The notes: a model not told the origin generated them from the sequence alone. Positions 22,793-31,793 are shown, numbered from the stretch's first letter. The stretch: DNA of 37,881 nt from Bacteroidales bacterium (GCA_024400835.1 JAKSMC010000034.1:1-37881); one strand, 5' to 3'. Made by a program: numbers and translations.

Positions 22793-24421
22793 ATGGGTGC
22801 AACAAATTGTCCGGAGACCCCGAGACAGAAAATGATTCAGATGATGTACTTGGTGTACACCGCTATGTTGGCTTTGAACGTTTCTGCTGAAATCTTGGAA
22901 GCTTTCGTAGTCGTTGACGATGCTTTGGTAACTTCCACCGATAACTCCTACCGTCATAATAGCAATGACTATAACTGGTTCGAAGCTCAAAAAACTATTT
23001 TGGGTGAAGCTAAGATCCATGATGCATACGTTAATGCTCAACAACTTAAGAAAGAAACTGATGCTACTGTGAAATTCATTGAAAAGATGCGTCAGGATTT
23101 GATCTACGCTGTTGATGGCGACTCTATTGCCGAAGTCAAGATTGACGGTAAAACTCAAAAAGTTTCAAAAACTATTTCTGAAATTAAGAAGAAAGACAAC
23201 TTCGATATTCCTACCGATTACATGATCAATAAAGGTCACGCCAAGGAACTGAAGGACCGTATCAACAAATACAAGGCTAACGTTCTGAAGCTGGCGAAGA
23301 AAGAAGACAGAAAAGTTCTTGAAGAAGCCCTTGGTCTTAATGTGGACGCAACTTATAAAAAGGATGGCGCTTCTCAATCTTGGGAACAACACAACTTCGA
23401 CCACATTATCGCTGCTGCTGCAGTTACACTTCTTAACAAAACTATTGGTGAAGTTCGTAACGCTGAATCTACGATGCTTTCTTATCTGAAGGCTTCCATC
23501 AGTGCTGAAGACTTTAAGTTCGACCACGTTGAAGGCCGTGCTATTCCTAAGACCCAGATGGTCTTCTCCGGTGATAGCTATGAAGCAGACATTATCGTGG
23601 CTGCATATGATACAAAGGCAACTCCTGAAGTTTACTACAAGATGGGTGCTGATACTTTGACTGAAGCAGGCCTCGGTGGTGCTACGAAGCTCGAAGGCGA
23701 AAACGGCGTCGTTAAGTTGAAAATCGGTGCTGGTGGCGTTGGTGAACAAAGATATGCTGGTTTGATTAAGATCATGGACCCGAGCGGCCAACCGAAATAT
23801 TATGGTTTCAAAGACAAATATTCCGTTATCAAACCGTCTGCTACTATCGCTGCTGAAAAGATGAACGTGTTGTATGCAGGTATTGCTAACCCTGTATCTG
23901 TTTCTGCTCCTGTAGATCCTACTAAGTTGGCTGTTTCCTTCCCAGGTTGTAGCCTCTCTGGCCAAGGTGGTGGCAAATACAACGTTACAGTTCCTACTTC
24001 TTTGATTGGCAAGACTGTCAATGCTACTGTTTCCTTCAAAGGCGAAGGTGGTGGTAAGAACCTCGGTGCAACTACTTTCCGTGTGAAGAGAGTTCCCGAT
24101 CCTAAGGCTGTCTTGGGTGCTAACATCCGTAGCGGTAAACATGCTAAGGCTGAATTGATGGCTAACCCTGTTATCCGTGCTGCTATGAATGAAGACTTCG
24201 CATACGACTTGAAATGGAAAGTTAATTCATTCCGCGTTGTATTCGTAAGTAAGGGTATGGAAGATCCTGCCATGGCTTGCCAAGGTGCTGCTCTTTCTGA
24301 CGCTGTGAAATCTAAGATTCAAAAGTCACCTGCTAACACAGTTATCTATTTTGAGGATATCAAAGTTTCCTCTGAAGCCGGTTCTCGTACTTTGGATGGA
24401 TTCTCTGTTCGTGTAAGATAA
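22793..24421 (+). CDS. gldM: Type IX secretion system motor rod protein GldM/PorM
   Basis: 542 aa. The N-terminus MGATNCPETPRQKMIQMMYL.. with TAMLALNVSAEILEAF is the single membrane helix of GldM and is nearly invariant in the family. The remaining part is periplasmic: a helical D1 (about 40-210, rich in Lys/Glu) and Ig-like D2-D4 (KTQMVFSGDSYEADIIVAAY, ANPVSVSAPVDPTKLAVSFP, TFRVKRVPDPKAVLG, SFRVVFVSKG). The dimeric rod spans the periplasm and contacts the GldKN ring, passing on torque from GldL. Length normal. Gap to gldN is 18 bases. Confidence 0.96.
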   Translation: MGATNCPETPRQKMIQMMYLVYTAMLALNVSAEILEAFVVVDDALVTSTDNSYRHNSNDYNWFEAQKTILGEAKIHDAYVNAQQLKKETDATVKFIEKMRQDLIYAVDGDSIAEVKIDGKTQKVSKTISEIKKKDNFDIPTDYMINKGHAKELKDRINKYKANVLKLAKKEDRKVLEEALGLNVDATYKKDGASQSWEQHNFDHIIAAAAVTLLNKTIGEVRNAESTMLSYLKASISAEDFKFDHVEGRAIPKTQMVFSGDSYEADIIVAAYDTKATPEVYYKMGADTLTEAGLGGATKLEGENGVVKLKIGAGGVGEQRYAGLIKIMDPSGQPKYYGFKDKYSVIKPSATIAAEKMNVLYAGIANPVSVSAPVDPTKLAVSFPGCSLSGQGGGKYNVTVPTSLIGKTVNATVSFKGEGGGKNLGATTFRVKRVPDPKAVLGANIRSGKHAKAELMANPVIRAAMNEDFAYDLKWKVNSFRVVFVSKGMEDPAMACQGAALSDAVKSKIQKSPANTVIYFEDIKVSSEAGSRTLDGFSVRVR

Positions 24422-24439
24422 TTTTAACACATTATAATT

Positions 24440-25390
24440 ATGAAAAAGTTTGGTTTATTATTATTAGCAATTTGCGCTGCCACTTTTGTCTTCGCACAAG
24501 ATGACGAAGAAGGTAGCACCATGAATCAACCTATCAATCGCGCCCCGGCTGAATTTCCGTGGACACAACAGGAAGTCGGTGATTTCTCAGACCCGGTTCC
24601 TTACGCTCCAATCCGCCAGGCCGATGTGATGTACTATTACACCATCTGGAGAACAATTGACCTCCGTGAAAAAGTCAATCACCCACTTTACTTTCCAACA
24701 GAAGTAAGAGGTACTTGGCGTAGTCTTGCTCAGACTATTTTCGACGCTTGCGATATTGAACATCCGGAAAAAACTGAGGACGTACTTCCTGTCTATACGG
24801 ATGACATGTGTACTATGCCAACTCCGCGTGAGGAAATCCAAGGCATTCTTGCCTATACACAGCAGATCCCTGATATTGATCCGGAAACTGGTGAAGAAAC
24901 TGGTGATACTAAGGAACTCGTTATTCCTTTCGAAGCCAAAGATGTCACTTTCTACAATATCAAAGAAATTTGGTATTTCGACAAACAGGAATCCCGCTTT
25001 AAATATCAGATTCTGACTCTTGAGCCTATCATTGAATATGAAAAGCCGACTGCTTCAACGGATATTTTTGCTGAAGAACCGGAAGAAGAGGATGACGAAA
25101 ATGTTGATGTACCTTTGACCAAGAAAAGAGTTGGCTTTATCTATTATAGCGAGCTCAGACCGTTCTTGGCAAAACAGGAAGTCTTCAATGTTCAAAATAA
25201 CGCACAACGTCTTTCTTTCGACGACCTCCTCACTTGGAAACGCGACTTCTCTTCCTTAATCTACAAGGAAGCTAACGTTTACGACCGTGACATTGCTGAC
25301 TATATCGCCAATGCTCGCGACCAACGTATCGAGTCTGAAAGAATCACAGATAAGCTTCGTACTTTCGAAAGCGACCTCTGGGAATTGTAA
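24440..25390 (+). CDS. gldN: Type IX secretion system periplasmic ring protein GldN/PorN
   Basis: 316 aa. The signal peptide MKKFGLLLLAICAATFVFAQ is followed by an acidic start (DDEEGS) and the family core: PVPYAPIRQADVMYYYTIWR, DLREKVNHPLYFP, IWYFDKQESRFKYQILTLEP, RPFLAKQEVFNVQNNAQRL and the end FESDLWEL. An acidic linker EEPEEEDDENVD lies near 210-222. GldN binds GldK to make the ring and docks on GldM. Last gene of the operon; a strong terminator follows 30 bases later. Confidence 0.95.
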   Translation: MKKFGLLLLAICAATFVFAQDDEEGSTMNQPINRAPAEFPWTQQEVGDFSDPVPYAPIRQADVMYYYTIWRTIDLREKVNHPLYFPTEVRGTWRSLAQTIFDACDIEHPEKTEDVLPVYTDDMCTMPTPREEIQGILAYTQQIPDIDPETGEETGDTKELVIPFEAKDVTFYNIKEIWYFDKQESRFKYQILTLEPIIEYEKPTASTDIFAEEPEEEDDENVDVPLTKKRVGFIYYSELRPFLAKQEVFNVQNNAQRLSFDDLLTWKRDFSSLIYKEANVYDRDIADYIANARDQRIESERITDKLRTFESDLWEL

Positions 25391-25420
25391 AACAAACCAA
25401 ACTTTTTCATATTTACTACA

Positions 25421-25446
25421 ACGGGTGCCAATGGTACCCGTTTTTT
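25421..25446 (+). terminator. Rho-independent terminator of the T9SS operon
   Basis: A 9-bp stem (25421-25429 with 25433-25441, one G-T wobble), a 3-nt loop, and a run of six T. The next promoter box begins 3 bases after the T run. Confidence 0.93.
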
Positions 25447-25448
25447 GT

Positions 25449-25456
25449 TACTTTTG
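25449..25456 (+). promoter_or_regulatory. Bacteroidota -7 box (TACTTTTG) of rfaD
   Basis: Exact TAnnTTTG, 19 bases before the ATG at 25476. Its -33 region lies inside the preceding terminator, as at pcm. Confidence 0.7.
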
Positions 25457-25475
25457 CAAACCTAAATTTTGAGTT

Positions 25476-26441
25476 ATGATTATTGTTACTGGTGCTGCCG
25501 GTTTTATCGGCAGTTGTATGGTTGCCAAATTGAATGAGATGGGACGTGAGGACCTTATCCTTGTTGATGATTTTTCAAAAGAAATCAAACGTCGCAATTG
25601 GGAAGGCAAACGCTATGTGGATAAAATTCACCGAAACGACTTCTTCCAATGGGCTGAGCAAAATGTTAAAAATATTGACCTGATCATCCATCTCGGTGCT
25701 CGTACAGACACAACAGAATTTGACTACTCGGTGTTTGAAGAATTGAATGTCTCATACACGCAGCGCATGTGGATTTTCGCAGCGCGCCATGGTATACCAT
25801 TGGTCTATGCTTCATCTGCCGCCACTTATGGAGCGGGTGAATTGGGCTATCGTGATGAAGAAAATTTGGCTTACAAACTTCAGCCGCTCAATCCTTATGG
25901 GAAGTCTAAAAACGAAATTGACAAATGGGTACTGAAACAAGCCGCTGCTCCACCGTGTTGGTACGCATTCAAATTCTTTAATGTGTATGGCCCTAACGAA
26001 TACCATAAAGGACGCATGGCTTCCGTCATCCTGCATTCTTTTCATCAAATCAAGGAGTCTGGTCAAGTGAAACTCTTCAGGTCGCATAGGCCGGATTACG
26101 CCGACGGTGAACAACTCAGAGACTTTGTATACGTGAAGGATGTGGTCAGAGTCATCTATTGGTATGTCACTCATCTGCCTAAAAGTGGAATTTATAATTT
26201 AGGCACAGGTTTGGCCCGTCCTTTTTTGACACTTGCAACCTCTACATTTAAGGCAATGGGGCTGGAACCGAATATAGAATTTGTCGACATTCCTGAAGAT
26301 ATTCGAGACAAATACCAATATTTCACTCAGGCTGAGATGAAAAAAATGCGTGGCGTCGGTTATAAGAAGCCGTTCTATTCTTTGGAAGATGGTGTTAAAT
26401 CGTACGTTACACGCTATCTTTTGAAAGATTCAGGCTACTAA
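25476..26441 (+). CDS. rfaD: ADP-L-glycero-D-manno-heptose 6-epimerase
   Basis: 321 aa (also called hldD). It is an extended short-chain dehydrogenase: NADP-binding GAAGFIG (6-12), IIHLGARTDTTE (70-81), YASSAATYG (111-119), the catalytic pair Tyr141/Lys145 in PYGKSK, FKFFNVYGPNEYHKGRMASV and GEQLRDFVYVKDV, all diagnostic of HldD. It epimerises ADP-D-glycero- to ADP-L-glycero-D-manno-heptose for the lipopolysaccharide inner core. No hldE, gmhA or gmhB lies nearby. It is a single-gene unit with its own promoter. Confidence 0.95.
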   Translation: MIIVTGAAGFIGSCMVAKLNEMGREDLILVDDFSKEIKRRNWEGKRYVDKIHRNDFFQWAEQNVKNIDLIIHLGARTDTTEFDYSVFEELNVSYTQRMWIFAARHGIPLVYASSAATYGAGELGYRDEENLAYKLQPLNPYGKSKNEIDKWVLKQAAAPPCWYAFKFFNVYGPNEYHKGRMASVILHSFHQIKESGQVKLFRSHRPDYADGEQLRDFVYVKDVVRVIYWYVTHLPKSGIYNLGTGLARPFLTLATSTFKAMGLEPNIEFVDIPEDIRDKYQYFTQAEMKKMRGVGYKKPFYSLEDGVKSYVTRYLLKDSGY

Positions 26442-26469
26442 GAAAAATTTTACTTAATGCATTATTTTT

Positions 26470-26500
26470 TTTGGAAACATCAAAGTTTTTTTTATTTTTG
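26470..26500 (+). promoter_or_regulatory. recQ promoter: -33 TTTG and -7 TATTTTTG
   Basis: TTTG at 26470-26473, a 19-bp spacer, then TATTTTTG at 26493-26500, a textbook Bacteroidota promoter. It ends 32 bases before ATG 26533. Between them lies a 9-codon frame (26517-26546, MIKLRNGAR) whose stop overlaps the recQ start region. Confidence 0.8.
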
Positions 26501-26532
26501 TCTTCCATTTGAAAAAATGATAAAACTCCGTA

Positions 26533-28785
26533 ATGGAGCTCGTTAAACAAACTCGAAAATCTATTTTGCGCATGAAAAGTTACACGGATAAGGAAATTCA
26601 CCAGACCCTCAAAAGTGTATTTGGTTTTGACAAGTTCAAAGGAGATCAACTGAAAGTTATTAAATCATTGCTGAAAGGCAAGGATTGTTTTGTGATTATG
26701 CCTACGGGTGGTGGCAAGTCTTTGTGCTACCAACTGCCTGCTTTAATGAAAGAAGGCACCGCCATCATCATCTCGCCGTTGATAGCCTTGATGAAAAACC
26801 AGGTGGACGCAATTCGCAATTTCTTCGGCACGGATTTGGGTATTGCTCATGTCTTGAACTCTTCTCTGACGAAGTTGGAAATCAACGAGGTCCGTCAGGA
26901 CCTTATCTCAGGCAAGACCAAGCTGCTCTATGTCGCACCGGAATCCCTGACCAAAGAGGAGAATGTGAAATTTTTCCAAGACATAAATATTTCATTCTAC
27001 GCTATTGATGAGGCCCACTGTATTTCTGAATGGGGCCATGACTTCCGTCCGGAATATCGTAGAATTCGCGCTATCATTGAAAAAATCGGCAAAAAAGTTC
27101 CTGTTATCGCGCTGACCGCAACGGCTACCCCGAAGGTCCAAAGCGACATCCAGAAGAATCTGGGAATGGAGAAGGCTGAAGTCTATATATCATCATTCAA
27201 CCGCCCGAACCTGTATTACGAAATCAGGGAAAAAACGAAGGACGTTGATAAGGAAATCGTCAAGTTTATCAAGAACCATACTGGAAAGTCTGGCATCATT
27301 TACTGCTTGAGCCGCAAAAAAGTTGAGGAACTTGCTGAATTCCTCCAAGCTAATAAGATCAAAGCGCTGCCTTATCACGCCGGTCTTGATTCCAGGACCC
27401 GTGTCCAAAACCAAGATGATTTCTTGATGGAAAAGGCCGATGTCATCGTGGCAACCATCGCATTCGGTATGGGTATCGACAAGCCGGATGTGCGCTTCGT
27501 CATTCACTATGATATGCCTAAGAGCTTGGAAGGCTACTATCAGGAAACCGGCCGCGCCGGTCGTGATGACGGCGAAGGCATCTGCATCGCTTTCTATGAT
27601 TACAAGGATTTGCACAAATTGGAGAAATTCTCTACCAAGAAGTCTGTCGCTGAACAGGAAATCGTAAAACAGCTGCTGGCCGAAACGGCTTCTTATGCTG
27701 AGTCGACGAGCTGTAGAAGAAAGCACCTGCTGCACTATTTCGGTGAAGATTATGGCGAAGAGAACTGCCATAGTTGTGACAACTGCAACCACCCGAAACC
27801 TAAGATGAATGCTTCCGAACAGGTCGTCCTTGCTCTCGAAGTCATCCAAACGGTGAAGCAACAGTTTAAGGATGAACAAATCATCGATATCCTTACGGGA
27901 AATAAGACCACGTCCATTACGAAGTTCAAACATGATAAGTTGAAACAGTTCGGCGAAGGTATGGATTTCGATGCTAAGTTCTGGTCAAACATCATCAGAC
28001 TTTGTATTTTCGAGAATCTTATTTTCAAGGATGTTGAAACGTACGGATTGCTGAAACTGACCGAGAAGGGCGAAAAATACATGGTCAATCCCTATACGAT
28101 TATGACTATCAAACCGGATTCCATGACTGAGGAGGAAGAAGAGGAAGACGAAACCATGGACAATGTCTCCGGCGGTCCGGTGGAGGATGCCTTCGATACA
28201 ACCCTGTTCAGCATGCTGAAAGACCTTCGGAAGAACATCTCCAAAGAGGAAAACCTCCCGCCGTTTGTGATCTTCCAGGATCCTTCTTTGGAGGATATGT
28301 GTATCCAGTACCCGACGACGATGGAGGAGATGACACACATTTCCGGTGTGGGCGCGGGCAAGGCGCAGAAATACGGCAAGCGCTTTATAGAACTCATCCG
28401 CAAATATGTGGAAGACAACGAAATCGAACGTCCTCAGGATTTTGTCGTCAAGTCTGTTGTTAAGAAATCCGCCATCAAAGTCTTCATTATTCAAAGCATC
28501 GACAGAAAAGTCAGCTTCGAAGATATCGCTATTGCCAAAGGCTTGGATATGAACGAACTCCTTACGGAAATCGAAATGATTGTGGCTTCCGGCACAAAGA
28601 TTGATATCAGCTACTACATCAACGAGGAAATTGAAGATTATCACCAGGAGGAAATTCTGGATTACTTCGCAAATGCCGAATCAGATTCTGCGGAAGATGC
28701 TTTGGATGAACTGGGAGACGACGAATATTCCTTGGACGAAATCAGAATTATGCGTATCAAGTATCTTTCCGATGTCGGTAACTAA
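26533..28785 (+). CDS. recQ: ATP-dependent DNA helicase RecQ
   Basis: 750 aa. The helicase core has Walker A MPTGGGKS (56-63), DEAH at 159-162 followed by CISEWGHDFRPEYRR, LTATATPKV, IIYCLSRKKVEELA, GMGIDKPDVRFVIHYDMPKS and QETGRAGRDD (motif VI). The RecQ zinc site is CRRKHLLHYFGE...ENCHSCDNC, then the winged helix, an acidic linker (TEEEEEEDET), an HRDC domain with THISGVGAGKAQKYG, and a C-terminal HTH-like extension (about 650-750) typical of Bacteroidota RecQ. A 3'-5' helicase that unwinds recombination and fork intermediates and feeds RecJ. ATG 26572 is a possible alternative start, since the first 13 residues precede the normal RecQ N-terminus. Confidence 0.95.
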   Translation: MELVKQTRKSILRMKSYTDKEIHQTLKSVFGFDKFKGDQLKVIKSLLKGKDCFVIMPTGGGKSLCYQLPALMKEGTAIIISPLIALMKNQVDAIRNFFGTDLGIAHVLNSSLTKLEINEVRQDLISGKTKLLYVAPESLTKEENVKFFQDINISFYAIDEAHCISEWGHDFRPEYRRIRAIIEKIGKKVPVIALTATATPKVQSDIQKNLGMEKAEVYISSFNRPNLYYEIREKTKDVDKEIVKFIKNHTGKSGIIYCLSRKKVEELAEFLQANKIKALPYHAGLDSRTRVQNQDDFLMEKADVIVATIAFGMGIDKPDVRFVIHYDMPKSLEGYYQETGRAGRDDGEGICIAFYDYKDLHKLEKFSTKKSVAEQEIVKQLLAETASYAESTSCRRKHLLHYFGEDYGEENCHSCDNCNHPKPKMNASEQVVLALEVIQTVKQQFKDEQIIDILTGNKTTSITKFKHDKLKQFGEGMDFDAKFWSNIIRLCIFENLIFKDVETYGLLKLTEKGEKYMVNPYTIMTIKPDSMTEEEEEEDETMDNVSGGPVEDAFDTTLFSMLKDLRKNISKEENLPPFVIFQDPSLEDMCIQYPTTMEEMTHISGVGAGKAQKYGKRFIELIRKYVEDNEIERPQDFVVKSVVKKSAIKVFIIQSIDRKVSFEDIAIAKGLDMNELLTEIEMIVASGTKIDISYYINEEIEDYHQEEILDYFANAESDSAEDALDELGDDEYSLDEIRIMRIKYLSDVGN

Positions 28786-28802
28786 AATTGGGAAATAACT
28801 TT

Positions 28803-28810
28803 TACTTTTG
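28803..28810 (+). promoter_or_regulatory. Bacteroidota -7 box (TACTTTTG) of the OmpH-like/YwqK-like pair
   Basis: Exact TAnnTTTG, 18 bases after the recQ stop codon and 32 before the ATG at 28843. No clear -33 box. Confidence 0.6.
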
Positions 28811-28842
28811 AATAAAACATTAATAATTGTACATATTTGATT

Positions 28843-29643
28843 ATGGAAATAACGAGAGAAAACGAGCATCCGATAGAGGGTGAAAATCACGGTGGAATGG
28901 CCCCCTTTCTGATGTCTGAAGAAGAGAAAAGAAGAAGTGAAAAAGAAGCAGCTGCTGTTTTTGCAGATCAAACAGAGATACCTACGGCAAATGCTGTCAA
29001 CCAGGCTGAATATGAGCCTTCTGACAAGAAGAAAAAATGCAATGTTGGCCGTCTTATTTTTGACATCCTGATGGCTGCTGCTGTGATTACATTGTTCATT
29101 CTGCATTTCTGTGGGGGCAAGGACAAGACCCCTGTGGCTGAAGTCGACCCTGCACTGGCCGGCAATGGCGACATCGTCTATGTGAACATTGACTCCATTA
29201 ACAACAATTACGAGATGGTTAGTCTGCTGACTGACAGTATCGATGCTGAAAAGCAGAAGCAAACCGTATTGTTCCAGAACAGACAGAAAGCATTGGAAAA
29301 TAAATTGGCCAATTACCAACGCAATATGCAAAGCGGTCAGCTGACGCAGCAGCAGGCTATGTATGCAGAACAGAATCTGCAGCAGGAAAGTGCTCAGCTG
29401 CAGAACGATTATCAGTCGGCTTTGGAGTCCTTGGAAGCCAGATATACGGCAGCATTAAGCCAGATTGCTGACTCCTTGAAGGCTGCCTGTACGCGTGTGA
29501 ACAAGAAACACAATGCCTCTTTCGTGATTACGTACGGCGCCGGCAGCCAGTTGATCATTGCAGATCCTACGAAGGACATCACCCAAGAGGTCTTAGATGA
29601 TTTGAACAAGCCGTTTGGCAAAAAGAAAAAGGGAGGTAAATAA
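28843..29643 (+). CDS. OmpH/Skp-like protein with cytoplasmic N-terminus and membrane anchor
   Basis: 266 aa. Residues 1-70 are charged and presumably cytoplasmic, with PFLMSEEEKRRSEKEAAA; a single membrane helix follows (71-89, LIFDILMAAAVITLFILHF). The periplasmic part has the OmpH/Skp layout: a beta strand DIVYVNIDSINNNYEMV, a long Gln-rich coiled coil (about 125-215), and return strands NASFVITYGAGSQLIIADP and DITQEVLDDLN. Skp proteins are soluble chaperones for outer-membrane proteins; this one is tethered to the inner membrane by an uncleaved helix. The Lys-rich end KKKKGGK overlaps the next gene (stop/start TAATG). Start chosen at ATG 28843 over TTG 28837. Chaperone role inferred from the fold. 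Confidence 0.8.
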   Translation: MEITRENEHPIEGENHGGMAPFLMSEEEKRRSEKEAAAVFADQTEIPTANAVNQAEYEPSDKKKKCNVGRLIFDILMAAAVITLFILHFCGGKDKTPVAEVDPALAGNGDIVYVNIDSINNNYEMVSLLTDSIDAEKQKQTVLFQNRQKALENKLANYQRNMQSGQLTQQQAMYAEQNLQQESAQLQNDYQSALESLEARYTAALSQIADSLKAACTRVNKKHNASFVITYGAGSQLIIADPTKDITQEVLDDLNKPFGKKKKGGK

Positions 29644-30221
29644 TGGCTGACCAAAAAAACACAAAAGGGAAATCTGTTCTTTCTTGGCTTATCTGGGTGG
29701 CTTCCCTGATAGTGCTCGTGATTGTCGTGGTGATGTGCGTGCTGCATATCAAGAATGATCCGCAGAAGAAACTGGAACAAGAAGCCGCAGCAGTATTGGA
29801 CTCCCTGCATATTTTCCCACCGATGGATTTTGCAGACTCTTTGTACTATCGTAGAGTATTGATTTCTTACGAAGATGAGTCTCCCCGAGATGTCTATTTC
29901 TACGAAAAGGACAGCCTTGGGAACCCGACGAAGAACAAGGTCCATGAGACCCATTACTATCCTGACAACAAGAAGTATGTGGACGGCAATGTCGCCAACG
30001 ACACTCGCGACGGCCTCTGGTATGCTTACCACAAAGATGGTAAGGTCCAGACGATGGCTCACTATGAGAAAGGCAAGGAAGAGGGTCGCTATGCTGTATA
30101 TTATGAAAACGGCAATGTCCGTTATACGGGTATGTACAAGCACGGCAAACGAGTAGGAGTGTGGTACTTCTATGATGAGAATGAAAAACTTGTCAAGACC
30201 AAGGATTTTGATAAGAAATAA
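29643..30221 (+). CDS. YwqK-like (MORN-variant repeat) protein with N-terminal membrane helix
   Basis: 192 aa. An N-terminal membrane helix (about 14-35, LSWLIWVASLIVLVIVVVMC) is followed by a periplasmic part with repeats of the MORN/YwqK type: NDTRDGLWYAYHKDGKVQTM, EKGKEEGRYAVYYENGNVRY, MYKHGKRVGVWYFYDENEKL. Such repeats form small beta-hairpin stacks; annotation as antitoxin is common in databases but no toxin is present here. The ATG overlaps the stop of the OmpH-like gene by one base, and GGGAGG lies 7 bases upstream, one of the few Shine-Dalgarno-like sites in the window. Both proteins are membrane-tethered and translationally coupled, so they may act together. Function unknown. Confidence 0.75.
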   Translation: MADQKNTKGKSVLSWLIWVASLIVLVIVVVMCVLHIKNDPQKKLEQEAAAVLDSLHIFPPMDFADSLYYRRVLISYEDESPRDVYFYEKDSLGNPTKNKVHETHYYPDNKKYVDGNVANDTRDGLWYAYHKDGKVQTMAHYEKGKEEGRYAVYYENGNVRYTGMYKHGKRVGVWYFYDENEKLVKTKDFDKK

Positions 30222-30322
30222 CGAACGGTTGAGGTCCTGGAATTGAGAAAAGAGACACACTATTGTTTCCCAAATCTTACCTTGATCAGATAACACATAA
30301 TAATTTTTAAAACTTAAATAAT

Positions 30323-31699
30323 ATGGAATTACCTTTTGCAGAAGCGTGGAAAATCAAAATGGTAGAACCCATTAAGAAATCCACACGCGCTGAGCGCGAA
30401 CAATGGCTCGAAGAAGCCAAGAACAACATCTTCATGTTGAAATCAGAACAAGTTTACATTGACCTTTGCACCGATTCCGGTACTGGCGCTATGAGCGACA
30501 AGCAATGGAGTGCAATGATGATGGGCGACGAAAGTTATGCTGGTGCTCGTTCATTCTTCCATTTCAAAGAAGCTGTGAACGAAATCACGGGCTTCCCGTT
30601 TGTCATTCCGACTCACCAAGGTCGTGCAGCTGAAAACGTGCTGTTCTCATACCTTGTTAAACCGGGCATGGTTATCCCAGGCAACGCACATTTCGACACA
30701 ACGAAGGGTCATATCGAAAGCCGTAAGGCATTCGCTATCGATGTTACTTGCGATGAAGCACACGACACTCAACTCGAAGTTCCTTTCAAAGGTAATGTCG
30801 GTCTTGAGAAACTTGAAAAGGTTTTGAAAGAAAACCAAGGCAATGTTCCTTTTATGGTTCTCACTGTGACTAACAACACAGTAGGTGGCCAACCCGTAAG
30901 CATGCAGAATATTCGCGAAACTTGCGAACTCTGCCACAAATACGGTGTTCCCGTCAATATGGATAGCGCTCGTTTCATCGAGAATGCTTATTTCATCAAG
31001 ACCCGTGAAAAAGGTTACGAAAACAAGACGATTGCTGAAATCGCCAAGGAAATGTTCAGCTATGCTGACTCTATGACAATGTCCGCTAAGAAGGACGGCC
31101 TTGTCAATATGGGTGGTTTCATCGCAACTCGTAAGGAAGAATGGTACGAAGGTGCTAAGAGATTCTGCATCCCGTTCGAAGGCTTCTTGACCTACGGTGG
31201 TATGAACGGCCGTGATATGGACGCTTTGGCAGTCGGTCTTCGCGAAAACTTGGAATTCGATATGATTGAAACTCGTGTTAAACAAGTTGAATATCTCGCT
31301 AAGAAACTCGACGAATATGGCATTCCTTATCAGCGTCCTGCTGGTGGTCACGCTATCTTCGTAGATGCTGACAAGGTCCTCACAAACGTTCCGAAAGAAG
31401 AATTCCCTGCACAAACCCTGACTTGCGAACTCTATCTCGAAGCTGGTATCCGTGCTTGCGAAATCGGTTATGTGCTCGCTGACCGTGATCCTGTCACCCG
31501 CGAAAACCGTTTCGGTGGTTTGGACTTCGTCCGTCTGTGTATCCCTCGTCGTGTTTACACGAACAACCACATGGACGTTATTGCTGCTGCTTTGAAGAAC
31601 GTTTACGATCGCAGAGACAGCATCAAACGTGGTTTGGAAATCACTTGGGAAGCTGAACTGATGCGTCACTTCACCTGCCAATTCAAACGTTTGAAATAA
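30323..31699 (+). CDS. tnaA: Tryptophanase (beta-eliminating lyase)
   Basis: 458 aa PLP enzyme of the tryptophanase/tyrosine phenol-lyase family: YIDLCTDSGTGAMSDKQWSA, IPTHQGRAAEN (95-105), GGQPVS (188-193), MDSARFIENAYFIK (213-226), MSAKKDG with the PLP lysine expected at 257, and IPRRVYTNNHMD (408-418). Two positions separate the two activities. Where tyrosine phenol-lyase has Arg381, this protein has Ile381 (in ACEIG), as in tryptophanase; where it has Thr124, this one has Asp125 in FDTT, again tryptophanase-like. It should split L-tryptophan to indole, pyruvate and ammonia. No TnaC leader or tnaB transporter is visible nearby, and no TAnnTTTG box was found in the 101-bp gap upstream. A strong terminator follows. 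Confidence 0.88.
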   Translation: MELPFAEAWKIKMVEPIKKSTRAEREQWLEEAKNNIFMLKSEQVYIDLCTDSGTGAMSDKQWSAMMMGDESYAGARSFFHFKEAVNEITGFPFVIPTHQGRAAENVLFSYLVKPGMVIPGNAHFDTTKGHIESRKAFAIDVTCDEAHDTQLEVPFKGNVGLEKLEKVLKENQGNVPFMVLTVTNNTVGGQPVSMQNIRETCELCHKYGVPVNMDSARFIENAYFIKTREKGYENKTIAEIAKEMFSYADSMTMSAKKDGLVNMGGFIATRKEEWYEGAKRFCIPFEGFLTYGGMNGRDMDALAVGLRENLEFDMIETRVKQVEYLAKKLDEYGIPYQRPAGGHAIFVDADKVLTNVPKEEFPAQTLTCELYLEAGIRACEIGYVLADRDPVTRENRFGGLDFVRLCIPRRVYTNNHMDVIAAALKNVYDRRDSIKRGLEITWEAELMRHFTCQFKRLK

Positions 31700-31717
31700 T
31701 CGAACTTTAATAATCTG

Positions 31718-31755
31718 AGGGGTGGCTAATTACTCTTAGTCACCCCTTTGTTTTT
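31718..31755 (+). terminator. Rho-independent terminator of tnaA
   Basis: A 10-bp stem (31719-31728 with 31737-31746, one G-T wobble) with an 8-nt loop is followed by TTTGTTTTT. It begins 19 bases after the stop codon. Confidence 0.9.
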
Positions 31756-31793
31756 CATACGCTTAATTCTTAACACTTAATCCTTATTACATT

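Noticed and set aside
29643..30221. Antitoxin of a toxin-antitoxin pair
   Set aside because: YwqK-like repeats are often labelled so, but the partner is a Skp-like protein, not a toxin, and this protein has a membrane helix.
30647..31681. 344-codon open frame on the minus strand
   Set aside because: It is antisense to tryptophanase and arises from its codon use; no family features.
30323..31699. Tyrosine phenol-lyase as the product
   Set aside because: The position of its key Arg381 is Ile, and the Thr124 position is Asp, both as in tryptophanase.
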